DNA from: Deltaproteobacteria bacterium UBA6106
Lineage (GTDB): Bacteria; Desulfobacterota; Syntrophorhabdia; Syntrophorhabdales; Syntrophorhabdaceae
DNA: 23,821 bases
Reading direction: 5' to 3'
NCBI GenBank assembly: GCA_002428485.1
Contig: DIWM01000009.1
Span: 23,885 to 47,705 of the forward strand
A program made the translations under genes and the position numbers. The notes under the pieces are model-generated. The model saw only the letters and a list, made by a program, of their open reading frames with translations, searched no databases and had not been told where the DNA came from. Each line of letters begins with the position of its first letter. Within the stretch, counting starts at the first letter, position 1. This document shows positions 14,338 to 21,390 of the stretch, piece by piece.

Positions 14338-14366
14338 ATTATACACTTATGCAAGGCGCGTTACAA
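14338..14366 (-). promoter_or_regulatory. Promoter of the Smr-tautomerase unit
   Basis: On the minus strand TTGTAA (14361-14366), a 17-bp spacer and a perfect TATAAT (14338-14343). The ATG follows six bases after the -10 box, predicting a leaderless mRNA. The divergent msrA gene begins within 90 bp. Confidence 0.6.
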
Positions 14367-14411
14367 CCGCCCCCCCTTGTTTTGCATGAAATAGTGCTTA
14401 TGTTAAAAAAC

Positions 14412-15227
14412 ATGGATCTTTTTCGAATAGATAGTTTGTTCCGGTCAATCAACAGGAGGTCTTTCATGAAGCTACTGGGATGTGCCGGGCTTAGTTCGGC
14501 AGGACTCCTGCCTGCCTCTGACGGTGCAGCCGCAGCGGATAAAAAGAAGGGGGCAATGAACCGCCCCTCCATACCGCCCATAGATCGTGCCGCGCCTGCA
14601 ATGATACAGACCGCCACATTCTCCCTTGGGTGATTCTGGGGGCCTGACGCCCGGTTCGGGCTCATACCCGGTGTTGTACGCACCCGCGTGGGGTATGCGG
14701 GAGGCACGAAGAAGGACCCTGCCTATAATAGCCTCGGCGATCACACAGAGACCATCCAGATAGATTTTGATCCCGCGAGGTTGTCATACACGCAACTTCT
14801 CGATGTCTTCTGGACAAGCCATGAACCTGTCGCAAGACAATGGTCGCGCCAGTATATGTCGATGATCCACTATCACGATGATGAGCAGCAACGGGCTGCC
14901 CGCGAATCACAGGCCCGTGAAGAGACAAGGCGAAAGGCCAGGCTCTTTACCGATATCGTCCCTGCCGGGAAATTCTATTTTGCCGAAGACTATCACCAGA
15001 AATATTACCTGAGGCAGGCGCGGGAGCTTCTGAATGAATTTCTCGCCATCTACCCCAAACAGGCCGATCTCATATCATCTACGGCTGCTGCGCGTGTGAA
15101 CGGCTACACGGGCCGTTATGGGACCTTAGAAGGGTTGAAGGCCGAGATCGATACGTTTGGCCTATCCTCCGCCGGCAGGGAAAGGCTCCTGCAGATAGTG
15201 TCGCGCTTTACTTCTTCTTTGCGATAG
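14412..15227 (+). CDS. msrA: Tat-exported peptide methionine sulfoxide reductase A with selenocysteine at the catalytic site (in-frame TGA)
   Basis: MsrA reduces methionine-S-sulfoxide. Family members carry GCFWG with the catalytic Cys; here the Cys codon is TGA (14631-14633), read as G-Sec-FWG. Both sides are in one frame and fully conserved: before it IQTATFSLG, after it FWGPDARFGLIPGVVRTRVG, later FYFAEDYHQKYYLR. No Cys occurs after the TGA, so there is no resolving thiol, as in known Sec-type MsrA. With ATG 14412 the protein has 271 residues, Sec at 74. An N-terminal twin-arginine signal (NRRSFMKLLG, residues 14-23, then a mild hydrophobic run) predicts periplasmic export. ATG 14400 (no Shine-Dalgarno) and ATG 14466 (AGGAGG ahead, but losing the twin Arg) are alternatives. 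The 3' end overlaps the convergent gene by 20 bp. Confidence 0.85.
14640..14669 (+). promoter_or_regulatory. Candidate bacterial SECIS hairpin for msrA
   Basis: Directly after the TGA, GCCCG (14649-14653) pairs with CGGGC (14657-14661) around the loop GTT. Below a bulged C (14648), TGA (14645-14647) pairs with TCA (14662-14664). After a 2x2 internal loop, GGG (14640-14642) pairs with CCC (14667-14669). The loop starts with G and lies 21 nt after the TGA, inside the 16-37 nt window reported for bacterial SECIS elements. The fold was found by eye, not computed. Confidence 0.7.
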
Positions 15228-16308
15228 GCACGATATGGCCGATGTCGGTGATGATGAACCTTGACGGGTCGAGGTTGCGCTCTTTTATCATGCGGCGGAG
15301 CATAATGATCGGGTACCCCACCGGTTCATCGCCAAGATGGAAGGTTCCCCACTGGGTCGGTATAAAAAATTTTGCACCCAGGTCCTGGAAGGAATCGAGC
15401 ACTTCCGGGATATCCACGTGGGCATAATGCATGAACCACCTGGGCGTGAAGGCCGTCGTGGGAAGAAGGGCGTAATCTATTCCAGGGAATCTTTCGCCGA
15501 ATGCTTTATAGCCGATAAAATATCCGCTGTCAGCGCCGTAGTATATGCTTACATCCGGAGTAATCAGCAGATAGCTTGCCCAGAGCGTCTCGTTAAACCC
15601 CTGCCCGGCACGGCGCGACCAATGCTGGGCCGGGAGGCAGATGATCTTTATATTGTTGCCGCAATCAATCTCCTGCCACCAGTCCATCTCCTTCACATTC
15701 TTCTTGCTCATGCCCTGGACGAATTTCTTAAGGCCAAGCGGCACAAAAACGCGGGCATCCTCGGGGAGGGCCGCAATGCTGTCCTCGTCAAGGTGATCGT
15801 AGTGGTTGTGCGAGACGATGACGTTCACCTTGGCGCCCAACCCTTTTATCTCTTCTGCCGTGATGCCGGGAGGGACCTTTCTCTTCGGAAGAAGGGCCCT
15901 TTCAGAGAACATGGGGTCTGTTATCCAGTATTCGCCATTGATGCGGATGAGAAATGTGCCGTGGCCTATCCATACGATAAAGTCGCCGTCAGGCAAAGAC
16001 TGGATGCGTTTTTTCAGGTCCGGGATGAGGGCGGGCACGTAAGCCCTTTCTTCTGCAGTATAGTCAGCCTTACGTTCGAACTTCCACCGGAGAAAGGTCC
16101 AGAAGCTGTTTCTCTCCATGGGCATCCAGGGATTGAAATATTGGCCATCCTTGAAATGCGGCGCGTAGAGCATCTCTTTTTTCGTGCCGGCAACCCTGTT
16201 TCTCCATTCGGATTCGTTGAAAGTCTTCGAAGGGAGACAGGATGCCAGCGAGAGGAAAAGGAGAGCAAGGACACCATAGCGCACAACGGACGCGGCAGCG
16301 ATTCCCAT
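15208..16308 (-). CDS. MBL-fold metallohydrolase lipoprotein (NAPE-PLD/UlaG-like)
   Basis: A 366-residue secreted metallo-beta-lactamase-fold protein. The N-terminus is a lipoprotein signal with lipobox L-A-S-C (C24); the residue after Cys is Leu, so outer-membrane sorting is likely. The metal motif HxHxDH is present as SHNHYDHLD (about residues 164-172). Other ligands are probably in LPAQHWSRR, GADSGY and the C-terminal IPTQWGTFHLGD. The pattern matches NAPE-PLD-like phosphodiesterases, which cut N-acyl-phosphatidylethanolamine. Involvement in phospholipid turnover is an inference. It starts 9 bp after the DUF5661 gene and closes the glnS-led run; its 3' end overlaps msrA. Confidence 0.8.
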   Translation of the reverse strand: MGIAAASVVRYGVLALLFLSLASCLPSKTFNESEWRNRVAGTKKEMLYAPHFKDGQYFNPWMPMERNSFWTFLRWKFERKADYTAEERAYVPALIPDLKKRIQSLPDGDFIVWIGHGTFLIRINGEYWITDPMFSERALLPKRKVPPGITAEEIKGLGAKVNVIVSHNHYDHLDEDSIAALPEDARVFVPLGLKKFVQGMSKKNVKEMDWWQEIDCGNNIKIICLPAQHWSRRAGQGFNETLWASYLLITPDVSIYYGADSGYFIGYKAFGERFPGIDYALLPTTAFTPRWFMHYAHVDIPEVLDSFQDLGAKFFIPTQWGTFHLGDEPVGYPIIMLRRMIKERNLDPSRFIITDIGHIVPIAKKK

Positions 16309-16317
16309 GGGTTCCTG

Positions 16318-16755
16318 TTATTTTATTTGTGCAGCCTGCGTCTTCGCAAGTGCGATCTTTGCCTCCGCGAGCTTCTTAAAATATTTTTTTGTCTTTGTCG
16401 TGTTCCCTGCTGCAACGGCCTTCATCAGGTCCCCTTCCACCTCGGCAACCTCGAGTAGCTTGTAATAATCAAGAGATTCTTTGAGGTGAGCAAGGACGAT
16501 CATGCCGGTAACGAGGGGATGATTGTTTGTCACGTTTGCATCTCTGAACCTGATGCCGTGTTCAAGCTCCACCTCGAGGCCGACGCGGAATTCCACCAGG
16601 TCGATCTTCATCTTTTCGGTGTTGACTTCGGCGAGAATCTTCTTCGCCTCACCAGGCTGAACTTTTGCGTCCTTGAGCTTTGTCCAGTCCCTTATCTTCA
16701 GGGCCTTGCAGATCCTTTGCACCTCTTCTTTTGTAATATACTGCGGCAGCTTCAT
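16318..16755 (-). CDS. DUF5661-type protein
   Basis: With the start at ATG 16753-16755 (preceded by AAGGAGG) the protein has 145 residues. An alternative start 20 codons upstream lacks such a site. The block VGLEVELEHGI followed by NVTNNHPLVTGMIVLAHLKE and DYYKLLEVAE is what I recall of the DUF5661 family, often linked to phage or metagenomic 'ELEHG...D..TG.IA..HL.E' proteins. The C-terminal 35 residues are Lys/Ala-rich, probably a helical tail. Function is unknown. It sits between the mini-TGS gene and the MBL lipoprotein. Confidence 0.7.
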   Translation of the reverse strand: MKLPQYITKEEVQRICKALKIRDWTKLKDAKVQPGEAKKILAEVNTEKMKIDLVEFRVGLEVELEHGIRFRDANVTNNHPLVTGMIVLAHLKESLDYYKLLEVAEVEGDLMKAVAAGNTTKTKKYFKKLAEAKIALAKTQAAQIK

Positions 16756-16817
16756 ACGGTCCTCCTTTTTTTGATTCTCCCGGATACGCCATGAGGGCAC
16801 GGGTTCATTATTCACCC

Positions 16818-17069
16818 TTAAATATGCAGCTCGATGACGTCCTTATCTTCGAGCACAAAATCCCTGCTCACCATCATACCATCGTACCTGCCTTTTCTCC
16901 AGAGCTTTACAACCTTTGCCCCGAGGGAGCCTATGAGCTTGTCAGTGCCTTTATGATGGGGGATGATGGCGAGCATCTTTGCGATGGCGCCGATCTTTTC
17001 ATCTATCGGCTTCGCCTGTTGCAGCTTCTTTTCTTCTTCAAAATAATCCGGTGGCAGATTCGCTGGCAT
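16818..17069 (-). CDS. Miniature relic of a DRG/TGS GTPase (G domain missing)
   Basis: An 83-residue ORF. Its first half (MPANLPPDYFEEEKKLQQAK, then MLAIIPHHKGTDKL) matches the N-terminal helical region of DRG/Obg-like TGS-domain GTPases, which read 'MPANL...Y...E......P.HKGT..L'. Its second half (VKLWRKGRYDGMMVSRDFVL, then DVIELHI) matches the last 35 or so residues of their TGS domain. The roughly 250 residues between, including every GTP-binding motif, are absent, yet the frame is intact. It is either an in-frame deletion product that is still translated, or a genuine small family derived from DRG. The ATG begins one base after the upstream gene's stop. Confidence 0.6.
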   Translation of the reverse strand: MPANLPPDYFEEEKKLQQAKPIDEKIGAIAKMLAIIPHHKGTDKLIGSLGAKVVKLWRKGRYDGMMVSRDFVLEDKDVIELHI

Positions 17070-17070
17070 A

Positions 17071-17577
17071 TTATTGAACTTTAAATCGCCACTTGCAGAA
17101 ACAATCCGGCGGGTGATCAGGCGGGGCAAAGATGCATTCGACCTTTATGCGTGGGTCGATGGCATGGGCAAAGGATTCGAACTCCCTCAGGTGCATGTCC
17201 CTGCAGTAAAATTCCGGCAGGCCGTGCTTTACCCGCGCGACCTGGGTAACGCACTTCGGCGCGGTCAGGATAACTTCGTCGTCGCTCTCTTCAATATGAT
17301 ACCCAACGATCATCGTCCAAGGACAATACTTCATTGCTTCAGCAAAACCCCTCAGCCCTTTTTCCTTGATGTGGAACCTGTGGATAATGTCCTGTGCAGA
17401 CATTCCGGCTATCTTCGCCCATACGACCTCATCGAGGTGCTCCGCTGAAGGGCGGTCGTACCTTTTTTCCACAGAGAGGAACCAGAACCCGTCAACGACC
17501 CTGTAGTGCCAGAGGAGAAATTTGAGGTAGCTTTTCAGTTCCTCGTTGTCCAGATCGTTCAATTTTCCCAGGTCCAC
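17071..17577 (-). CDS. DUF6125-like protein
   Basis: A 168-residue protein starting from GTG 17575-17577 with AAGGA upstream. Diagnostic parts are DGFWFLSVEKRYDRPSAEHL (about residues 29-48), WTMIVGYHIEE and a C-terminal CIFAPPDHPPDCFCKWRF. They match my memory of DUF6125, related to the L-2-amino-thiazoline-4-carboxylate hydrolase family. Several cysteines (C118-CxxH-like and C162/C164) could bind a metal, but no motif proves it. No signal peptide. Function is unknown. It lies 49 bp after glnS on the same strand and is followed by the mini-TGS gene. Confidence 0.65.
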   Translation of the reverse strand: MDLGKLNDLDNEELKSYLKFLLWHYRVVDGFWFLSVEKRYDRPSAEHLDEVVWAKIAGMSAQDIIHRFHIKEKGLRGFAEAMKYCPWTMIVGYHIEESDDEVILTAPKCVTQVARVKHGLPEFYCRDMHLREFESFAHAIDPRIKVECIFAPPDHPPDCFCKWRFKVQ

Positions 17578-17626
17578 GCCCAGTTCCTTTGTGTGATTGC
17601 ATTACTACATGATCTCGTGCAGATGT

Positions 17627-19321
17627 CTATTTCTTCTCCTGCCCTGCTATCTTGCTCCAGGAATCGCGAAGCGGTACAATACGGTTGAATACGGGCCTTC
17701 CCGGCGCGGAATCCTTTGCGTCAACGCAAAAGTAGCCGACCCTTTCAAACTGATATCTGCCCTCCGGCGCAGCATCCTTCAGGTTCTCTTCCACACAGCA
17801 GGAGGTAAGCGTTTCCAGTGATCCCCGGTTCAGGTATTTCAAAAAATCATCCCCGGCGCCGGCGGGGTCTTCGATATGAAAAAGCCGGTCGTACAGACGC
17901 ACCTCGGCAGGCATGGAGCGCTCCGCCGACACCCAGTGTATAACCCCGTCCACCTTCCGTCCATCGGGCGGCGGTCCGTTTCGCGTCGCCGGATCATAGG
18001 TGCAGTGGATCTCGACGACATCACCGGTCTTTTCGTCCTTTACCATGTTCCCGAATTTAATGACATAGGCATTCCGGAACCTGACCTCCCTGCCCGGGGC
18101 AAGCCTTTTATACTTTTTCGGGGGATTTTCATCAAAATCGTCGCGCTCGATATAGAGCGTCCTGGAAAAGGGGATTTTCCGCGTCCCCATGGTGGGGTTC
18201 TGCGGGTGGTTGGCACATTCAAACTCTTCTACCTGTCCTTCAGGATAGTTGTCGATGATAACGCGGAGGGGCCGCAAGACAGCCATCGCGCGCGGCGCCC
18301 TTTCGTTCAGGTCGTCCCGGACGCAATGCTCGAGCAGAGAGATATCGACAAGATTTTCGTTCTTGGCGACGCCGATCTTCGCGCAAAAGTTCCTGATCGC
18401 CTCCGGCGTATAGCCGCGCCTCCGCAAACCGGCAACGGTCGGCATGCGCGGGTCGTCCCATCCCGAAACGTGCCCCTGTTCAACCAGCTCGATGAGCCTC
18501 CTCTTGCTGAGGATAGTGTAGCTGAGGTTGAGGCGGGCAAATTCTATCTGCTGAGGGCGGTCGCCGGCGATTAACTGGTTCACGATCCAGTCGTATAGCG
18601 GGCGGTTATTCTCGAACTCGAGTGTGCAGATGGAGTGGGTGATCCTTTCAATGGAATCGGAAAGGCAGTGGGCAAAATCATACATGGGATAGACAACCCA
18701 CTTATCGCCAGTCCTGTAGTGAGGCGCCCGTTTAATCCTGTAGATTACAGGGTCCCGCATAACGACGTTCGGCGAGCCCATATCGATCTTTGCACGAAGG
18801 ACGTGCGCCCCATCCTCGAACTCGCCTGCCCGCATACGCGTAAACAGGTCTATGTTTTCTTCAACGGAGCGCCCACGGTGAGGGCTCTCCCTGCCGGGCT
18901 CAGTGAGGGTTCCCCGGTAGTCCCGTATCTCATCGGCGCTCAAGCTGCAGACGTACGCCTTGCCGTCCTTAACGAGCTGGAGGGCAAACTGATAGAGCTG
19001 CTCAAAATAGTCCGAGGCATAAAAGAGGCGATCCTCCCAGTCAAACCCAAGCCAATGTACGTCGTTTATAATGGATCCCACATATTCGAGAGATTCACCG
19101 CTGGGATCAGTGTCGTCGAGCCGGAGGTTGCAGGTGCCTTTATATTGCGCCGCAATACCGAAATTAAGGCAGACCGATTTGGCATGTCCAATGTGGAGGT
19201 AGCCGTTCGGCTCGGGTGGAAAGCGTGTGGCGACACGGTCGCCGTGCTTGCCTGTCTTTAAGTCGTCTTCGATGATCTCGCGGATAAAATCGGTGGGGTG
19301 AGCGCTATCTTCTTGCGTCAT
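17627..19321 (-). CDS. glnS: Glutaminyl-tRNA synthetase
   Basis: A class I aminoacyl-tRNA synthetase that charges tRNA-Gln. From ATG 19319-19321 it has 564 residues (E. coli 554). The HIGH motif is PEPNGYLHIGH (residues 36-46). The second signature is in TILSKRRL. The acceptor-binding and the beta-barrel anticodon domains are complete (for example KIPFSRTLYIERDDF). AAGGAG lies nine bases ahead of this ATG. The open frame extends 39 codons further but that stretch has no family match. Presence of GlnRS means the organism does not need only the transamidation route for Gln-tRNA. Four small genes follow on the same strand. Confidence 0.95.
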   Translation of the reverse strand: MTQEDSAHPTDFIREIIEDDLKTGKHGDRVATRFPPEPNGYLHIGHAKSVCLNFGIAAQYKGTCNLRLDDTDPSGESLEYVGSIINDVHWLGFDWEDRLFYASDYFEQLYQFALQLVKDGKAYVCSLSADEIRDYRGTLTEPGRESPHRGRSVEENIDLFTRMRAGEFEDGAHVLRAKIDMGSPNVVMRDPVIYRIKRAPHYRTGDKWVVYPMYDFAHCLSDSIERITHSICTLEFENNRPLYDWIVNQLIAGDRPQQIEFARLNLSYTILSKRRLIELVEQGHVSGWDDPRMPTVAGLRRRGYTPEAIRNFCAKIGVAKNENLVDISLLEHCVRDDLNERAPRAMAVLRPLRVIIDNYPEGQVEEFECANHPQNPTMGTRKIPFSRTLYIERDDFDENPPKKYKRLAPGREVRFRNAYVIKFGNMVKDEKTGDVVEIHCTYDPATRNGPPPDGRKVDGVIHWVSAERSMPAEVRLYDRLFHIEDPAGAGDDFLKYLNRGSLETLTSCCVEENLKDAAPEGRYQFERVGYFCVDAKDSAPGRPVFNRIVPLRDSWSKIAGQEKK

Positions 19322-19444
19322 ATCTCGGAGCTCCTTAGATCGTTCGGCCATCCTGGATACTACAGGGGCCGGCCGGATTGTTCTAATTTCATACCACAAG
19401 CCGGGCCCTCTTTCAAGGAAACGGTTCACAGGGTACAAATGAAC

Positions 19445-19562
19445 TACCCCGCAGCTTGCTGCGGGGTATCAGAGGATAGAAACAGCATGATTATGCCCCC
19501 TCACCCTACCCTCTCCCGCAAGGGGAGAGGGAACAATGTTACCCCGCAGCAAGCTGCGGGGA
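19445..19562. repeat. BIME-like cluster: two inverted palindromes around a REP-like hairpin
   Basis: CCCCGCAGC-TT-GCTGCGGGG (core of 19445-19468) and CCCCGCAGC-AA-GCTGCGGGG (19542-19561) are mutually inverted palindromes. Between them is the hairpin CCCTCTCCC-GCAA-GGGGAGAGGG (19509-19531). The segment 19508-19538 recurs, inverted, at 9939-9969. It sits between divergent glnS and nudC, directly upstream of the nudC promoter; the 19322-19603 gap holds nothing else recognisable. Confidence 0.75.
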
Positions 19563-19572
19563 ATCGTCCGGA

Positions 19573-19602
19573 TTGACTTTTTCCTTCTGAATAGGCGATT
19601 AT
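19573..19602 (+). promoter_or_regulatory. Promoter of nudC
   Basis: TTGACT (19573-19578), 18-bp spacer, GATTAT (19597-19602; four of six matches). ATG 19610 follows seven bases after the -10 box. An in-frame GTG at 19604 would lie upstream of the expected +1. No Shine-Dalgarno sequence is present. Confidence 0.45.
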
Positions 19603-19609
19603 TGTGTCT

Positions 19610-20410
19610 ATGGACAAACCGGGATGGTGGTTCATCTTCAAGGGACACCGATTGCTGACATATGACGATCACGGCAAAGCGTCCGTCCCTTTTCTGCGTA
19701 ATGCGGGGGCATTAGAGATCAGTCCGTTGAGGATGCTGCTGATCGGGGGGTTCAACGATGCCCGGTGCTACGCTGCGGAGCTGCCGGAAACCGCTGAAGC
19801 GCCTCAGAACATGGCCTTCAACGGTTTAAGGGGCCTCTTCGGGGTCCTCGACGAAAACATGTTTGCCATGGCAATGAAGGCGCTGGGGATAATAAACTGG
19901 GACAGGATCTCCCAGTTTTGCAGCCAATGCGGGGCAAAGATCGAGAGCGGGTTCGACATGCCCGGGAAGGAATGCCCTGCCTGCGGCTTCATCAGCTTCC
20001 CCCGGATCTCCCCGGCAGTGATCGTTCTCGTCGAGAGGGGGAATAGGGTGCTCCTTGGCAGGGCCGGCAGATTCAAGGAAGACCTGTACAGCGTCATCGC
20101 AGGTTTTGTTGAACACGGGGAGACGCTTGAGGAGGTTGTCAGGCGTGAGGTAAAGGAAGAGACGGGCATCGACGTAGAGGACATCCGTTATTTTGGAAGT
20201 CAGCCGTGGCCTTTTCCTGACTCGCTCATGATCGGCTTTACGGCCCGGTATGCCGGCGGCGAGATAAAGATTGACGGCGAGGAGATAGTCGATGCGCAGT
20301 GGTTTGATGCCGGCAACCTGCCGGAGATCCCGGGAAAGATCAGCATTGCAAGATCGCTGATAGACTGGTTCATTGAGAAACATTCAAAAAAAGGCGGGGC
20401 AGACAGGTGA
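19610..20410 (+). CDS. nudC: NADH pyrophosphatase / NAD-RNA decapping Nudix hydrolase NudC
   Basis: NudC cleaves NADH to NMNH and AMP and removes NAD caps from RNA 5' ends. From ATG 19610 it has 266 residues. A four-Cys zinc ribbon (FCSQCG and ECPACG; C104, C107, C122, C125) precedes the Nudix domain. The Nudix box is GFVEHGETLEEVVRREVKEE followed by TGI, matching GX5EX7REUXEEXGU. The NudC signature SQPWPFPDS (about 197-205) separates it from other Nudix enzymes. A GTG two codons upstream is the alternative start. The stop overlaps the next gene's GTG by four bases (GTGA), so the two are co-translated. Confidence 0.92.
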   Translation: MDKPGWWFIFKGHRLLTYDDHGKASVPFLRNAGALEISPLRMLLIGGFNDARCYAAELPETAEAPQNMAFNGLRGLFGVLDENMFAMAMKALGIINWDRISQFCSQCGAKIESGFDMPGKECPACGFISFPRISPAVIVLVERGNRVLLGRAGRFKEDLYSVIAGFVEHGETLEEVVRREVKEETGIDVEDIRYFGSQPWPFPDSLMIGFTARYAGGEIKIDGEEIVDAQWFDAGNLPEIPGKISIARSLIDWFIEKHSKKGGADR

Positions 20411-21375
20411 AGGCGATTGTCTTTGACGGAAGGAGGCTTAATTTCAGAGAAGACTACCCCATACCGGAACCCGACAAGGCAGGCGATGCCCTCATCAGGG
20501 TAAGGGTAGCCGGGATCTGCAACACGGACCTCGAGATCATAAAGGGCTACATGGGCCTTAAGGGGATCCCGGGCCATGAGTTTGTCGGCACCGTCGAAAA
20601 GGTTAATGAACGCAATAAGTCGTTGACCGGCAAGAGGGTCGTCGGCGAGATCAACTGCGTATGCGGCGTGTGCGATTACTGCATTGGCGGCCTTCCGAGG
20701 CATTGCCCTCAGAGAACGACCCTCGGGATCTCGGGCAGGGACGGGGCCTTTGCAGAGTACCTGACGCTGCCCGCAGAAAACCTCCACGAAGTGCCTGACA
20801 ACGTCTCCGATGAAGAAGCGGTATTTACCGAACCGTTGGCTGCCGCCTTCGAGATCGTTGAACAGGTGGACGTAAAGCCGGCGGACAGGATCATCGTCCT
20901 TGGCGACGGGAAGCTCGGGCTCCTCAGCGCCTTCGTCCTAGCGCTCACAGGGGCGGAGACAACGCTTGCAGGCAACCACGAGAACAAACTCGCCATCGCG
21001 CGGGAGGCGGGGATCGGCACATGCCTTGCCAAAGGTCTTCCTGTGGGTAAAAAATATGACGTTGTCGTTGAGGCAACAGGGACCCCGGCCGGTCTCCAGA
21101 AGGCGCTCGAATGCGTGAGGCCCAGGGGCACAATCGTCTTGAAGAGCACCGTGGCCTCGACGAGAGAGGTTGACCTCAACAGGGTCGTCGTCGACGAGAT
21201 CACGCTTATCGGATCACGGTGTGGGCCATTTGAGCCTGCATTGCTTGCCCTCTCTGATAAAACCGTTAACGTCAAACCGCTTATCAGCGGGATATTTCCA
21301 GTGGGCGAGGTCCTTGAGGCATTCAAAGCGGCGGGGCAGAAGGGCAGCCTGAAGATTCTCATCGATTTTCGATAA
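20407..21375 (+). CDS. Zinc-type medium-chain alcohol dehydrogenase-like protein
   Basis: A 322-residue MDR-family oxidoreductase. Catalytic-zinc elements are AGICNTDLEIIKGY (Cys near residue 37) and PGHEFVG (GHE, about 57-63). The structural-zinc loop has the Cys cluster CVCGVCDYC...RHC. The Rossmann fold has VLGDGKLGLL with the GxGxxG-like turn reading GDGKLG. It likely oxidises an alcohol, polyol or aldehyde with NAD(P); the closest kinds are threonine/sorbitol dehydrogenase-like, but no substrate can be named. It is slightly short of the usual 340-350. The GTG start overlaps the nudC stop by four bases, and the next gene follows 15 bp after. Confidence 0.85.
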   Translation: MKAIVFDGRRLNFREDYPIPEPDKAGDALIRVRVAGICNTDLEIIKGYMGLKGIPGHEFVGTVEKVNERNKSLTGKRVVGEINCVCGVCDYCIGGLPRHCPQRTTLGISGRDGAFAEYLTLPAENLHEVPDNVSDEEAVFTEPLAAAFEIVEQVDVKPADRIIVLGDGKLGLLSAFVLALTGAETTLAGNHENKLAIAREAGIGTCLAKGLPVGKKYDVVVEATGTPAGLQKALECVRPRGTIVLKSTVASTREVDLNRVVVDEITLIGSRCGPFEPALLALSDKTVNVKPLISGIFPVGEVLEAFKAAGQKGSLKILIDFR

Positions 21376-21390
21376 AAGGGGACGAGCATC

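Noticed and set aside
14349..15227. msrA as a pseudogene with a nonsense mutation
   Set aside because: The only stop is exactly at the catalytic Cys position, the rest of the protein is conserved to its end, and a SECIS-like hairpin follows at the right distance. Chance nonsense mutation would not predict this.
19322..19438. Longer glnS start 39 codons upstream
   Set aside because: The extension has no family similarity and the inner ATG at 19319-19321 has AAGGAG at good spacing.
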